Shown here: positions 32,854 through 44,385 of the stretch, in pieces
Position numbering within the stretch: position 1 is the first letter of the stretch
Layout of the letters: the number at the start of each line of letters is the position of its first letter
Made by a program: the position numbers and the translations under genes
Source of the DNA: Atherix ibis
Taxonomy: Eukaryota > Arthropoda > Insecta > Diptera > Athericidae
Direction: 5' to 3'
Assembly (NCBI GenBank): GCA_958298945.1
Contig: OY282607.1
Span: 80,999,868 to 81,063,867 of the forward strand
DNA length: 64,000 nucleotides
The notes under the pieces: generated by a model
Seen by the model: the letters and a program-made list of their open reading frames with translations, nothing else
Told to the model about the DNA's origin: nothing
The model's database searches: none

Positions 32854-34142
32854 CAAGGGTCGTTCAATAAGTCCTTAGAAAATCCGAGAAATTGCGCTCG
32901 TAGTGTCGGTAAAGATTGTTTTGTAAGTAGCATTATCGACAGGAAAGCTGTCAAAATTTCAGCTCGATCTATAGCGTAGGTCAATTTCTATCGTCGATTA
33001 AAGTTAACGACATTTATTTGTGCATAACAATGGAAAAAAGCGAGTTTAGGGCTGTCATCAAACATCTCCATTTGAAAGGCTTAAGCCCGAAAGAAATCAA
33101 AGCCGAGTTGGATGCAGTTCATGGCACATCTGCACCTGTGTTTGCGATGGTTTACAATTGGGTGAATGAATTTAAATGCGGCCGTTCATCCACAAAAGAT
33201 GAACATCGTTCAGGACGCCCAGTTGAGGTGTCTACTCCTGAAATCATCGACAAAATCCACGATCTGATTTTGAACGATCGGCGAATTAAAGTGCGCGAAT
33301 TAGTTGAAGCCACGGGCATATCACAAGGTACAGTCGCTTCAATTTTGCATGAAAAATTGTCTGTGAAAAAAATTTCGGCAAGATGGGTGCCGCGTTTGTT
33401 CTCAGAGGAGAATAAGCGCAATCGTGTAGTGGACTCCGAGGCTATGTTGGCACTCTTTCATCGCAATCCTGCCGAATTCCTTCGTCGATATGTCACTGTT
33501 GACGAAACCTGAATACACTACTACACTCCAGAAACGAAGAGACAGTCATCACAGTGGATTTTCAAGGGTGAACGGGCTCCGAAGAAGGCAAAAACTGTGC
33601 CATCGGCCGGCAAGGTGGTGGCCACGGTCTTTTGGGATTCGCAGGGCATCATTTTTATCGACTACTTGGAAAAAGGAAAAACAATAACAGGAGCGTATTA
33701 CGCGTCGTTATTGCAACGGTTGAGCGAGGAAATCAAAGAGAAACGCCCCCATCTGAAGAAGAATAAATCCTCTTGCATCAGGACAATGCGCAAGTGCACA
33801 CCTGCGCTGTTTCCATGGCCAAAATTGTGGAATTGAGAATGGAATTGTTGCAGCATCCCGCTTATTCACCAGATTTTGCCCCGAGTGACTATTTTCTTTT
33901 CCCCAATCTGAAGAAATGGCTTGGCGGACGACGGTTCACTTCCAACGAGGACGTCATTCCTCAAACGGATGAGTATTTTGCAGAACTTCCGAACTCCTAT
34001 TTTTTGGACGGGATAAAAATTTTGGAAAAACGGTTGGAAAAGTGTATAGAGCTAAAAGGAGATTATGTTGAAAAATAAAAATTTGTTTTTTAAAAAACAT
34101 TTTTTTTCCATCTTTTTCTAATGACTTATTGAACGACCCTCG
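32854..34142 (+). mobile_element. Irritans-type mariner B2
   Basis: This is a 1289-bp element with TA at 32852-32853 and 34143-34144. The left end CAAGGGTCGTTCAATAAG and reversed right end CGAGGGTCGTTCAATAAG differ at one base. The ends and protein show the same family as the nested element at 10712-12003, but the two copies have diverged visibly. It sits in ordinary spacer DNA. Confidence 0.95.
33030..34078 (+). pseudogene. Irritans-type mariner transposase with one stop and one frameshift
   Basis: It starts MEKSEFRAVIKHLHLKG and would be about 349 residues, the family norm. The first DNA-binding domain is followed by SGRPVE, a helix-turn-helix (RRIKVRELVEATGISQG), WVPRLFSEENKRNR and the first catalytic D in VTVDET. 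There the conserved Trp codon has become TGA (33510-33512). The same frame continues KRQSSQW, KAKTVPSAGKVVATVFWDSQG, then shifts near 33765-33772. The shifted frame gives LHQDNAQVH with the second D, SPDFAPSDYFLFP with the third, and GDYVEK before TAA at 34076. The triad is intact, and only two lesions are obvious. Confidence 0.93.
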
Positions 34143-34149
34143 TACCATT

Positions 34150-35930
34150 CCAAACCTACGTAATTAATCACTATTTCATACACATTCAGCAATGAAAGCA
34201 TCAATTGGCAATGGCGTCGCTAACTCCATTTCCTACTAGGATGGTTTATCTCACGGCGCTTGAACGATCGGCTTGGCACACACTGAACAAGAATATGGTA
34301 TGTAACACTGCTAAGTTTAAGAAGAGTTTACTGCCTGGTAAATATGAAATGAACAGTTTTTTTTCTCTTTTGCATAAATTTCTGCTGCTCATCTTAGAAT
34401 TGCTACTCGAGAATTTGTCGAGTTTAGTTTTTTTGTTCGAATGCACTTGTTCTCTTGCATTATAAAAGGAATCATTTATACAAAAATGCCAGTTTTTGAA
34501 ATTGTGTATGTGACAATTTCACAAAAAATTCTGGAGTTGTGACACACACTATCTCAAATAAAAATGGCTTATACGTATTACCTTGCTCTCAAGCTGGTTC
34601 TCGTTCAAAATTTTTGGTTTCACGATTTTGTTCTGACAGGGAAATCCTGTTATTTCTTTTTTATGGTTCGGTGCAATAAACTTTCAGCCGTTACGGTTGA
34701 AGCTGGTATAATATTACATTCCCACCCTCATTTTCGTAAAAAAATAAATATTAATTATGAATGAAAATTGTTAGAAAAATATTAATTTGTTGGCCATGAG
34801 GGATGTTTTGGTATATTCCCTGCCTTCTCCTTTTTATGTATACATTCAATAAATAGTATTCAATTTTGTGCACAAAAACACATTTTGAAGATGTTGTAAA
34901 TGAAGATATTTCAGAATATTTAATTTTTATGCTAGATTTGTTAAATAGGAAAAAAAACTGAATCTCTTTTTCTAATTCGTTATTCATTACGTTTACAATC
35001 GGTTACTCAGTAGTAAGTACTAATATTCCTCCTATGCTTTTATATTTTTATCTATTTAAAACTAAGTTATGATAAAATAGCATATGCTTTAGTGAAATAT
35101 GATAGATTTCATTAGCAATGGTACACGTAGTAAATGATTTTCTTTCCTTTAATCATAGCAATTTATGAAATCAACTGTGCTTAATAAATATTTACCCACT
35201 GATTAATATTCGTTAATCCAAAGTATTGTAAACCGAAATTATATTGAACAAAAAATATTTTTGTGCAATCGTGCAGCATTCAAATTATATAATTTTCTGA
35301 TGGAAACAAGTACACCTACAGATATCTTCTATGCTAAAATGATTTTCCTTTGGCTATTGTGCCGATACTTTATAAAAAAGGATTTATACAGTATCGTATA
35401 TGGAAATTGTAATCAATAAATTTCTTTCTGTAAATATACATAGTAATTCATAAGGCAATTGAACAATCCTGGCATAATCTTTGTTGAATTTTTGCTTTTG
35501 GTCTTAACAAAAAATATTCTCGAGTGAAATTGCAAGTTTAATCGTCCTCCACCATTATTAATGCTTTGGGGTAGATTCTTCTAAATACAAAGTTCATATA
35601 ATCAAATAGAAACGTTATAAACCTCATTTTAAACGTTTGGTTTCAGTAACAATCTCTGCTTATGGTACTTATGTGCATGCACTCCCTTATCAACGATTAA
35701 ATAACTATTTTCAAAGTGTTATAACACTGAAAATAACCTTTTTTTTGTTGAGTAATATTCATCAAAGTGTATAATAGTTAAAAATACTAAAAAAATGTAT
35801 GTCATTAAGTTGTGTGCAATAAACATAAGTAATAATTTTTCTATTAATACTTGGACATGAAATGAAATAAAATTCGTGTCGATGACCTATAAAAGTGATT
35901 TTTTTATTTTCCAGAACATTATCTAGATAA
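34150..35930. other. AT-rich spacer, nothing recognised
   Basis: Short frames of 60-86 codons occur without motifs. No feature found. Confidence 0.5.
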
Positions 35931-35939
35931 TAAATATGA

Positions 35940-36625
35940 TTACACGTATATCCGGTGCAGTCTAGGCCGAACAGAACTACAGTTCGACACTCCCCGCATG
36001 TCTTTGGCGTCCTTTGGCAGAGCTAACTCAATTTCGTTTTCTGAGACCATAAATGGAACCACTGTAGACTTTTCGATCAGTATCTCCCTTATCGATAAGT
36101 GCCAATCCCAATACCACCTATTGAGATTAATTTTATTGACACTCCAGGATCTCGACATTAAATAGGCTCCAAAATCGTTCATTGTCATTTCAGGGTCCAA
36201 ATTTTTTTTTAAAACTTGGAGAAGAGTTCTTAATGGTTTTTGCTGAGAACCCAAGTTTCTGATAGTAGCTTCAATGTTATGGTCAGAATTTAAGCGAAAT
36301 AATTTTGACTAACTGAAGTAGGCTCTGTTGGCTGACGCTTGATCCCAAGTAGTAAAATGATTTAACTCTTTTGAATCTTTAATCTCACATCCATATGCAA
36401 CTAGTACTAATTGGTTTATATTTGTCGCCGACGCTGCCACCATGTACTTGGTTTTACCTTCAATTATGTGCAGCCCAAGATTTTTCGCCGCCGGCTCAAT
36501 ATTGAAGAAGGCTTCTAGCACAGCTGTTTTTTCGATCGACACATAATATCGATATCATCAGAGAGAAGATTTGATCTGTTGCTGATTCCTCTGAAGGGAA
36601 GCCTCTCTGATATGGGCCAATAATA
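35940..36625 (-). pseudogene. Non-LTR retrotransposon reverse transcriptase relic, copy 2
   Basis: On the minus strand, 36605-36540 reads PFRGISNRSNLLSDDIDIM, corresponding to the GTIFNRSxQILxYADDIDI box of this LINE group; the two catalytic aspartates are kept. Then 36542-36309 is open: EAFFNIEPAAKNLGL, EGKTKYMVAAS. A frame change leads to 36254-35940 with RNLGSQQKPL, also present in copy 1 at about 26090. Copy 1 lacks the DD box and copy 2 lacks the GLGQGD box, so the two fragments overlap only partly. No poly(A) tail or 5' end was seen. Confidence 0.7.
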
Positions 36626-36699
36626 GTTAATAATATGTATTGTATATGAATTTGGTAGACCTGAATAGAACACTTCGGTTATTAACTGTTTGGATAAAT

Positions 36700-36935
36700 T
36701 TCTACTCTTATATAGGAATGAGATTTATTTTGTTGGTGCTGATTTTTTTGTTGCGGCCTTTTTTGCTTTAACTATGGCCTTCTGTGGTCTTGATGCCTTC
36801 TTTTCGGTGGCTGCACTATTTTTCGATACCATAGTTGGCGCCTATTTGGGAGCGTATACCTTAGCTGTACCAGTTTTCTTAGTACCAAAAGGTTTTCTGT
36901 TCCGGATGATTTTTTCGATGATCCACACACTGGTT
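36700..36935 (-). pseudogene. Lys/Ala-rich tail resembling histone H1 C-terminus
   Basis: Minus-strand translation from about 36910 to 36727 gives a Lys-, Ala- and Pro-rich sequence: TGTAKVYAPK, a stop, APTMVSKNSAATEKKAS, RPQKAIVKAKKAATKKS, APTK and a TAA at about 36727. This composition and the AKKAATKK-type repeats are typical of histone H1 C-terminal tails. The globular domain is not recognisable upstream, and no histone 3' stem-loop was seen, so it is at best a truncated pseudogene. Chance low-complexity coding is possible. It lies just beyond the LINE relic, which might have retroposed it. Confidence 0.35.
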
Positions 36936-36959
36936 ATAAGTTAAAGTTTCAATTTTTAT

Positions 36960-39900
36960 TCTTAAAGTCAGAGTCGCAGTAAGGTTAAATTCTTATGAAC
37001 GACGCGGGATTGAGAAGTTATTGCCTTCACACACCCTTTGAGCCACAATCACCATATTTTCATTCGACAGCGCCGTCTTTTTATAAAAGTATAAAAAATG
37101 ACAGCCAAATAAGCTGTCAAAAATTGATCATATCTATTATATTAGATTATAGAATATTAGCATAGACAATTAAAGTTCCTAGTTGGAGCCAAAAAACGTA
37201 ATACAACCTTGAATCTACTAACACGCATACTGCTCAAATGCATCACTTTAATAGGGCCAATTTTATATTTATATACATTGCTTCAGCGCACATTTTTTAA
37301 ATAAAAGTCGAAGTTATTTAATTTAATTAATTTAGAATTAGAAAATAAATAAAACATTTTTTTACTATGATTATATTTATTTGCATATAAAAGTTTATAT
37401 TTCAAAACATGGAAGAGAACCTCTGCAACATTTACTACGCTGATTAAATTCTGAAAATAGATCAAAAAATTAAATAGGATAATCGAATCATTTTTATAAT
37501 AAAATAATTACTTACAATGTTTTCCAATAGAAACTGCTTTAGCTTTAAGTTGGAATAGTATGATTATGTAGGCATTGAGCTGTAATATCATAGATTAATA
37601 CTCATAGTAGTATAAAAATTCATAAATTCAAAATTATATTCTTATTAATGATATATGTACATGATTTTTAACGATACTTACCTCGGATTTTTTCCAGATA
37701 CTAAATATAGATTTATATTTTTATATATTTTAAAATATAAAACAAATAAAACCTCCATCGAAAAGTAATCAAACGAGCGTCATGGACGCATCTATCTGAT
37801 CACAAATGATCGTTTGCTTACATTCAACGTTGCACAAGAACTTTTGATATTTTTAAAAAAAAATCCAATTAAAATAAATTAAATAATAGACAAGTATGAC
37901 CTTTATTCAAATATATAATTAGTTTTTACCGACAACTCACCTGAAAAACGAAATTTGAGAATCTTTAGTTTCCGCATAACTATAACACTTTTTAACTGAA
38001 CACTTCATTTTCTGTAAACTTTTAACATATTAAATAATTATAATTAATTATTCATATTAATATTAACGTGTTTCACCTCACTTTTTATATACTAATTTCA
38101 CTACTAAAACGACTATAAACTCAATATTAAAAAATATATTCCGCTCGAAGTGATTATTTACATTCGGTATATCAAAACTACAAATTGACGGAAAAGATAA
38201 GCTCCGCCCCCGGAAAAATTTAATTTTTAGTTCTATATGTATAAAATAGATGTCAGGCACAACAGTTAAAAAATATTTTTATAAAGTTTTTGATTTGTAT
38301 TTTCGTTCATTATTCTTTGTTTTTTATTTGTGTTTGGTATTGAATATTAAATTTTACAATAATTTTTTTTTAAAGTAAAACGGTACTTTTTTTTATATTC
38401 TATAATCTAAGATATCTATTAGAAAATCCCAGAAAACAAATCTTTTTTAAATATTTAAAAAAAAATACTCACCCAAATTTTATTCTTATTCAATTTTCAG
38501 CTCTTAACAAAATACATGAAAATTGTGGGAGATAATTAATACTTAATTAAATTTATAGCTACTCTCAGATTTGAGTAGGTTTATAAATAAATCTACTCTA
38601 AGCTTATCCTTTAATTATTAAGCAGACCTTTCACTTATACACTTCCAAATTAACACTATTTTTTACCCTTTTCAACAAATCAAAATGTTTATAGCCTTGT
38701 GTATTCCTTTCCACACAAAAAAACTAGTAGTATATGTGTCAGAAATATTTTCCTTTTCTTAATTTTTCTAATTTTATTTAGTTAATCATGAAAACTGAAG
38801 AAAAAAACTAATATACTCGTTATGTTATAACGTAATACTGTCCATGATAAATAATATAACGTGTGGTACAGTTTGACACATAATCCAATGTTTATGATAG
38901 AGAATCTTTTGGGTTATTTTTTTCTCGTAGTACTTAACAAGTACATGGTTTGTCTGGTTAAGGGTACTTCATCCTAACACTAAATATATTCTGTCAACTC
39001 CTTGTGCTCTGAATAAATACAATAAATTAAGACATGCTAACTATACTATATAAAGATTCAGAAGAAAAAATGAAATAAAATAAGGAAAATACGAAATAAC
39101 CTCTTCTGAACGAGTATCAGTATTAAGAGTATGAGTATGTATGAGTACGTACATTCGACGTTGTTCGTTCATGAGTTTTTTGAAGGGCGTTTATATTTTA
39201 TTTCTGTTTATTTCCTAACTTTAAGTAGATATGAAAATATTGACCAACAAACTATAAGTATCATATCTGTATCATTACTACTAATTTACGATAACTCAGT
39301 CCTGTTCTATACTCTTAAAAATACGTATACTCATAGGTCTGTTCACGTATTGACATGGAATTCTACTTTGAAAAAGAATTTTTGTTGCAGAAATATTGTT
39401 TCATTTTTTCTTCCGAAGAAACTAATAGATTTTTCAATTTTTTTACAATAAATCGATAAGATTCCAATGGACTGAAACCGATAACCTCATTTTGTAATAG
39501 ATGCGAATAGAATTAATATAAAAACTGAAAATTATAATGGGCAATATTGAAAATTTCCTAAAAACAATATTCGATTCATTCGGATAACCAAAATTAAACC
39601 ATGAACTCTATAAAAACGGAAGGACTAAAACCAGAAAATATTTCCTTTCGTCTGTTTTATTCTTCGTTTTTTTTTCTTTTTTTGTTGGTAGTTTTATATT
39701 TTTGTATTTTCATATATAATCCGGATTTGTGGAGTCATTTTCGCACGAACAATGCAAGCAAAAATTGTGGACACTCTGGTAATATATCTTTGCACATGTC
39801 GCTCTTAACCCAAGAGTAGTAGTATTGGATAGAATGTTTCTTAATAATATATTATATAAATTTTTGTTTTATTATTTCAGTCAGTTTTACTTATAGAAAT

Positions 39901-41080
39901 GACTAGCACGTCTAAAGAAATTTGATTTATACACGCATCAGCCATGAGAACGACGAGTGTTGTACTATTCCAATTTCCTTTAGTTAAGATTACCAAACTG
40001 ACCAATATGCTTTGTGTGATTTCATGTGTTCTTCATAAATGGGGATATAAACGAAGCTAACGTAATTTAAAAATGAATATATCTCCAGCAGTTAAGTAAA
40101 TAGTCGTACATGAAAATATGTTACGCAATATTTCGTTTCGAACTTTGCCTTTTCTATGGATATCGAAATATCTGAAGGACAATGTATAAAAGATAAAATC
40201 CTTTTACTATTTCTTGTCACCATTATTCCATTTTTACCCCTTCCTTTTGCTTATCCTCTTGGTAAACCATCTTCCTTCCCAAAATTTCCCATTTCGTTTT
40301 TGTATCTAGCCCTCGTTATGCTCTTTTGTATTTGACTCTTTACAATGACAACAATCTACAATATTTATTCTGCTTTTATATTTGTCGTTTATTCTTTTTG
40401 ATATTGAGAGAATGTTAAGTTTGTATAAAAGGATTACGAAAGTATTTGAAGGAAAATACGCCCATGACCAAGCCGGATGTAATACAAGAATGTTCAGAAC
40501 TTTCAGGATGGCAAAATATTTACGATCGCTTTAATTAATGCAAAGCCGCAGAAAAGGAAATTTTAATTCTTCTATCAACTTAAGCGTTATACTAAATATG
40601 AATTACAGAAGTTCACAATTATATACCGAATGTTATTTAATTCAAAAATTTGGAAAGATTCTTCGTGTACAAGGATACGAAAATAAATTTATTTGAATTC
40701 CTAACGGTTAGTACATTGTAAATTAATTTTGAAGATATTTTTGCCTTTCTCTTTTATTATTTTCTTTAAACTTTTTTGTTTTCATTAAATTTATTTATTA
40801 TTTAAATTACTTAAAATACTCTTTTATGCATAAGTAAAATACATACATACCATATTTATATGTGTGTGAACACCCTTACACAAGAACTTTTAAATTAAAT
40901 TAATTTATATATAAAAATATTCAATATATTGTCTTGTATGTTATATGAAAATTAACATAAAAATTATAAATCTTTTATCTTATACAAGTGGCTATAGAGA
41001 ATAGATATTATAAATAACATTTCACATATTTGTTATTGTATAAAAAATTAGAATTCTGATGAATAAAAAAAATATGACGA
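36960..41080. other. AT-rich spacer, nothing recognised
   Basis: No transposase, RT motif or credible exon was found. A 106-codon frame at 39131-39451 and a 72-codon frame with a hydrophobic segment at 39601-39819 have no recognisable family and no exon signals. Confidence 0.45.
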
Positions 41081-41089
41081 ACGTTAAGT

Positions 41090-41330
41090 TCCATAACAGT
41101 ATGGCCAGTGACGACCATACTCAGGCTCAGAGAGCACGTTACCCTGCTAAGCATGCTTGTCGCTAACTTTATGTGTTGGTTGCGGATGGGTTCGATGTGT
41201 GTTCGGAGAGGTGCTCTCACACCCACCATACCAAGAAAATTCATGCCGAATTATATAGGGGAAAATAGAGAATATATAGGGGAAAATGGAGAGACAGGAA
41301 AATTCATACTGAAATATATCGTATAAGGCA
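41090..41330 (-). repeat. Interspersed repeat with a possible tRNA-like head
   Basis: The 41205-41300 part recurs at 31905-31985. On the minus strand the adjoining 41160-41100 reads 'cttagcagggtaacgtgc', 'ctctgagcctgag' and 'tatggtcgtcactgg'. This loosely follows an elongator tRNA-Met layout (A-box-like, anticodon arm, variable region) but lacks a good B box. A short tandem duplication ('tataggggaaaat') occurs at 41261-41288. A SINE origin is only suggested. Confidence 0.4.
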
Positions 41331-41334
41331 TTAA

Positions 41335-42260
41335 TTTCTCCATGGGAGAAGAAGAAAAAGAAAGAAGCAATAAAAGTCTTTTTATTAATATTTAAAAAAA
41401 TAAGCAAAAATTGGAAAATATAATTACAAAAATAATAATAGAAAAAAAATTAAATTGCCAAAGCAAAAAGGGTGAAGCTGACCATCGACGTTGATGGGAG
41501 ACAAATAATTTTGTAGTGTCCCTAATAATATTGACAAAGATCTCTTTTAACTCATACTAAGATCGAAGCTCTAACATCTGACCTGGTGACTGTGGGGAGG
41601 AGGGACATTAAATAAATATATCAATTAGTAGTTTTTAACAATTTAAATTGCCTTACATTTCTCTTAAATTGTTAACTAGTTTTAAAAATTGTTTTTAAAT
41701 TAAATTTAATAATTTAAATTGCTTTACAATATCTTTATTTTTTCTTAGTGATGATTTACTGTATGCGTTTAATTCGATTCAAATTTTTCAAAAAAAGTTA
41801 AATTTTTCCTTTTAAATTAATTTAAAATTTAAACAAGTTAATTTTATTTCAATTATATTTTTTGATTCACATTATTTAATAAAGAAAAAACAGTTAAATT
41901 GTATTACCACATCAATTTTCGGAAATTGTAAATTAAACTAAAAAAAAATTTAAAAAAATATTATTTAATTAATAATAAAAAAAAAAAAAAATATCTACCC
42001 AGGAGAACTTGTGTGCTATAAAATATATGTAAAGAATGAAGATTAGAAAATAACAGAAATCCCAAGAAAAAGAAGGAAAGATTATGGCTGCACAATTGTA
42101 CCCAGGCGTACATGCAAACAACAGGCAAGAAAGGAAAATCATGGAACAGAGAAAAAAAATTTGAAGAATAAAAAAAATTAATAAAGCTTAACCTAGTAGT
42201 TAATAATAGAAAAAATTTCATTAATATTTTTTTTTTCAAAAATTCAGCAATAAGTAAAAA
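41335..42260. other. AT-rich spacer, nothing recognised
   Basis: Long A and T runs; a short mixed-composition stretch at 41460-41620 has no recognised content. Confidence 0.5.
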
Positions 42261-42263
42261 CTA

Positions 42264-43397
42264 TTGGGTTGTCCAGAAAGTAATTTCGTTGTTTCCCAAC
42301 AAAAGTCTTAATTGTATTTTTTCACAACCAACTTCACACTTAAGCTACATAATCATATGTATTTTGACAGCTGACTTAGCAAGGCTTGCTTGTGAAAAAA
42401 TTCGATTGATTCTGCACAGTAGTTTTTGGTTGATACACTTTTAAATATGGAAAGTGAAAAACAGCATTTTCGGCATATTTTACCTTTTTCCTATAGAAAA
42501 GAGAAAAATGCTGTTCAAGCGAAAAAAAAATTATCCGATTTGTATGGAAAAGATGTGTTAAGTGAGCGGCAGTGCAAAAACTGGTTTGCAAAATTTCGAT
42601 CTGGCGTGCAACATGTTCTGGAAGGCGATTTTGATTTCGAAGATGCATTAATTGATGCAAACCGGCGTATAACAACTCGCGAGATCACTGAGAGATTAAA
42701 TTTATCGAATACGACCATTCATGATCATTTAAAACGTCTAGGTTTTATCTCAAAGCTCGACATATGGGTTCCTCATCTTCTTACGGAAAAAAATTTGTGC
42801 CGTCGCATTGACGTTTGTGATTTGATTCTCAAACGCCAAGAAAATAATTTATTTTTGAAGCGTATTATCACTGGGAACGAGAAATGGGTTGTCTCCAAAC
42901 AATGCTAAGTGCAAATGATTCTGGAGTAGAAAAGATGGCGCGGTTCAAAGCACTTTATGCTATCTGTTTGGTGGGATTTCAAAGAAATAATTTATTTTGA
43001 GCTTCTACCGAGCAATACAACGATCAATTCTGAAGTGTACTATCATCAGTTGGAGAAATTAAATAATTCACTTAGAGAAAAAAGGCCAGAATTGTTCAAT
43101 AAGAAAGGTTTTAGTATTCCATTTGTTTTGATTATCATTTGTTTTGGTTTGTACAAAATTTTTAGACGGTAAAATGTTTAATTCAAATGAGGAGGTCAAA
43201 AATCACTTGGATCAGTTTTTTGCCAACAAAGAACAAAAATTTTATGAGCATATAATCATTCTACTGCCAGAAAGATGACAAATGGTATTGGATCAGACTG
43301 GACAATATTTTATTCAATAAAATATTAATTCACTATAAGAAAATCGTCTTTCATTTTTATTTTTTAAAGAAACGAAATTACTTTCCGGACAACCCAA
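42264..43397 (+). mobile_element. Mauritiana-type mariner A2 with internal deletion
   Basis: This is an 1134-bp element with TA at 42262-42263 and 43398-43399. The left end is TTGGGTTGTCCAGAAAG and the reversed right end TTGGGTTGTCCGGAAAG. Compared with a full 1.3-kb member it lacks about 130-150 bp near 43110, plus smaller losses. Its right flank is the second copy of the block that also follows mariner A1; its left flank is different. Confidence 0.95.
42447..43330 (+). pseudogene. Mauritiana-type mariner A2 transposase, inactivated
   Basis: It starts MESEKQHFRHILPFSYRK, with the first DNA-binding domain, RQCKNWFAKFRSG, a damaged linker (GVQHVLEGDFDFED), NRRITTREITERLNLSNTT, KLDIWVPHLL and KRIITGNEKWVV. 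The catalytic D of TGDEKW is N here. A frameshift and stop follow at 42906. The frame resumes MLSVWWDFKEIIYFELLPSNTTINSEVY to KRPELFNKKG. There a deletion removes the whole QQDNAKPH…SPDLAPSDYH stretch, so the second and third catalytic residues are absent. The tail LDGKMFNSNEEV…FFANKEQKFYEH is still readable to about 43280. The start was chosen over the ATG at 42426 by family alignment. Confidence 0.9.
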
Positions 43398-43483
43398 TAT
43401 ATTATCTGTGGTCTTAGGTTAAGTGTTTATGCTTTTCATTTATCTTGTTTAAAAAAAATTCTTTAGTATTACATAATCGAATT

Positions 43484-43770
43484 TTGTTGCTGTTGTGCTT
43501 TGATTTTAGGACACTGAACATCTGCGTCTATAACGCAGCGGCCCTAAGTTCATATCCAGCTGGTGACATAGCCAGGGTGACATTTGATTATTGTGGCGTC
43601 TAAAAAGTAATATGTTAGTTCAAATATAGTATTTTTAGAAATGAGCAGGAAGAGCGAACAATTTTGTATGATTCCCGAAGGCCAGTAGATGGCATTAGTA
43701 GAGTTAAATAATGCTAATCCTCTCTGGTCAAACTTATCGTAAACGTATTAGAAACAAAATAGATGTCGAT
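43484..43770 (+). repeat. tRNA-derived SINE-like repeat, copy 3
   Basis: The same head as at 12221: a perfect 5-bp stem and 7-base loop at 43522-43538 (ctgcg/tctataa/cgcag), and 'gttcatatccagc' after it. It is part of the duplicated block, not an independent insertion. Confidence 0.5.
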
Positions 43771-43889
43771 GCTGTTATGTGCAAGTTATGCTTTGGAAAG
43801 TATAGTCAAATAATGTGCATATAAAGTCATATTTTTAATAAATTTTTATATAATTACATTACGCACACATTGCTATTGTGCAAAAAATA

Positions 43890-44230
43890 TACTGTTATTC
43901 AAATAACTGACAAAAAACTTCTTCCAGGACTCAATTCTTTTGAGGTAATTTTTGATGACTTTTTACACACTTTTCGGGCTGTAATTGGGCCATGACTTGA
44001 CAAAAGTTGTCTTTTAAATGATCTAGAATTAAAATATCTATACAGACATGATCTCTTATGTAGCTTAAGGAGATAAAATTTAATAGCGTCAAATCGCAGG
44101 AACTTGGAGCCCAATTTTACATCATCAAATCTCCAAATTACACGTCTTGAGAAACTTCTCACGCAATAATACATACGGTTTAGATTAAAATCTTCAAGTT
44201 CATTGTAGCCTCTTCTTCTTTTCAACAAAT
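43890..44230 (-). pseudogene. DD41D transposase C-terminal relic (paralogue of 12600-12960)
   Basis: It has the same content as the relic in block copy 1. The minus strand encodes a PSSCDLTLLD-like third catalytic region and an LDHLK…MAQLQPEKC-like tail in broken frames. One frame on this strand happens to stay open for 109 codons (44228-43899) but is out of register with the transposase and is not a gene. Confidence 0.65.
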
Positions 44231-44336
44231 ATGAATAATTATATATTTAACAGCTGTTATATATAACTAACTATATTCGAACAAAATAGATAATCCTTTA
44301 TTATGTGACATTTAAAGTTATTTTAAGCAGAAAATA

Positions 44337-44385
44337 CCACCTTGATCAAAAAGTCAAAAAAACGAAATTACTTTCCGGACAAGCT
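44337..44385. mobile_element. Two adjoining mariner-end remnants
   Basis: The segment 44337-44354 (CCACCTTGATCAAAAAGT) matches the end of mariner C1 at the equivalent position after TA. It is followed at once by 'aacgaaattac' and 'tttccggacaagc' (44361-44385), matching the right end of the mauritiana-type A family with its last bases changed. The bodies of both elements are gone. Confidence 0.75.

Larger units (their letters stand above)
43398..44336. repeat. Duplicated block, copy 2
   Basis: The block is nearly identical by eye to 12134-13096 in the same orientation, again starting at the right end of a mauritiana-type mariner. It carries a SINE-like copy (43484-43770) and a DD41D relic (43890-44230). 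Relative to copy 1 it lacks 15 bases made of the palindrome TAGTGAATTCACTA plus T (junction near 43728). It ends at the remnant of a C-type mariner end. Confidence 0.9.

Noticed and set aside
36690..36944. 84-codon hydrophobic plus-strand frame
   Set aside because: It is the antisense of the Lys/Ala-rich H1-like tail; Lys codons read as Phe on the other strand.
39131..39451. 106-codon plus-strand frame as a gene
   Set aside because: Hydrophobic and low-complexity translation typical of AT-rich DNA; no recognised family or exon signals.
39601..39819. 72-codon frame with a membrane-like segment
   Set aside because: The hydrophobic stretch comes from T-rich codons; no conservation argument is available.
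41098..41165. 5S rRNA gene or 5S-derived SINE
   Set aside because: Only 'gacgaccatac' resembles the 5' end of 5S rRNA; the internal control region does not match. The opposite-strand tRNA-like reading is slightly better, and both are weak.
43899..44228. 109-codon minus-strand open frame
   Set aside because: It lies within the duplicated block and is out of register with the DD41D relic there. The equivalent frame in the other copy is broken.
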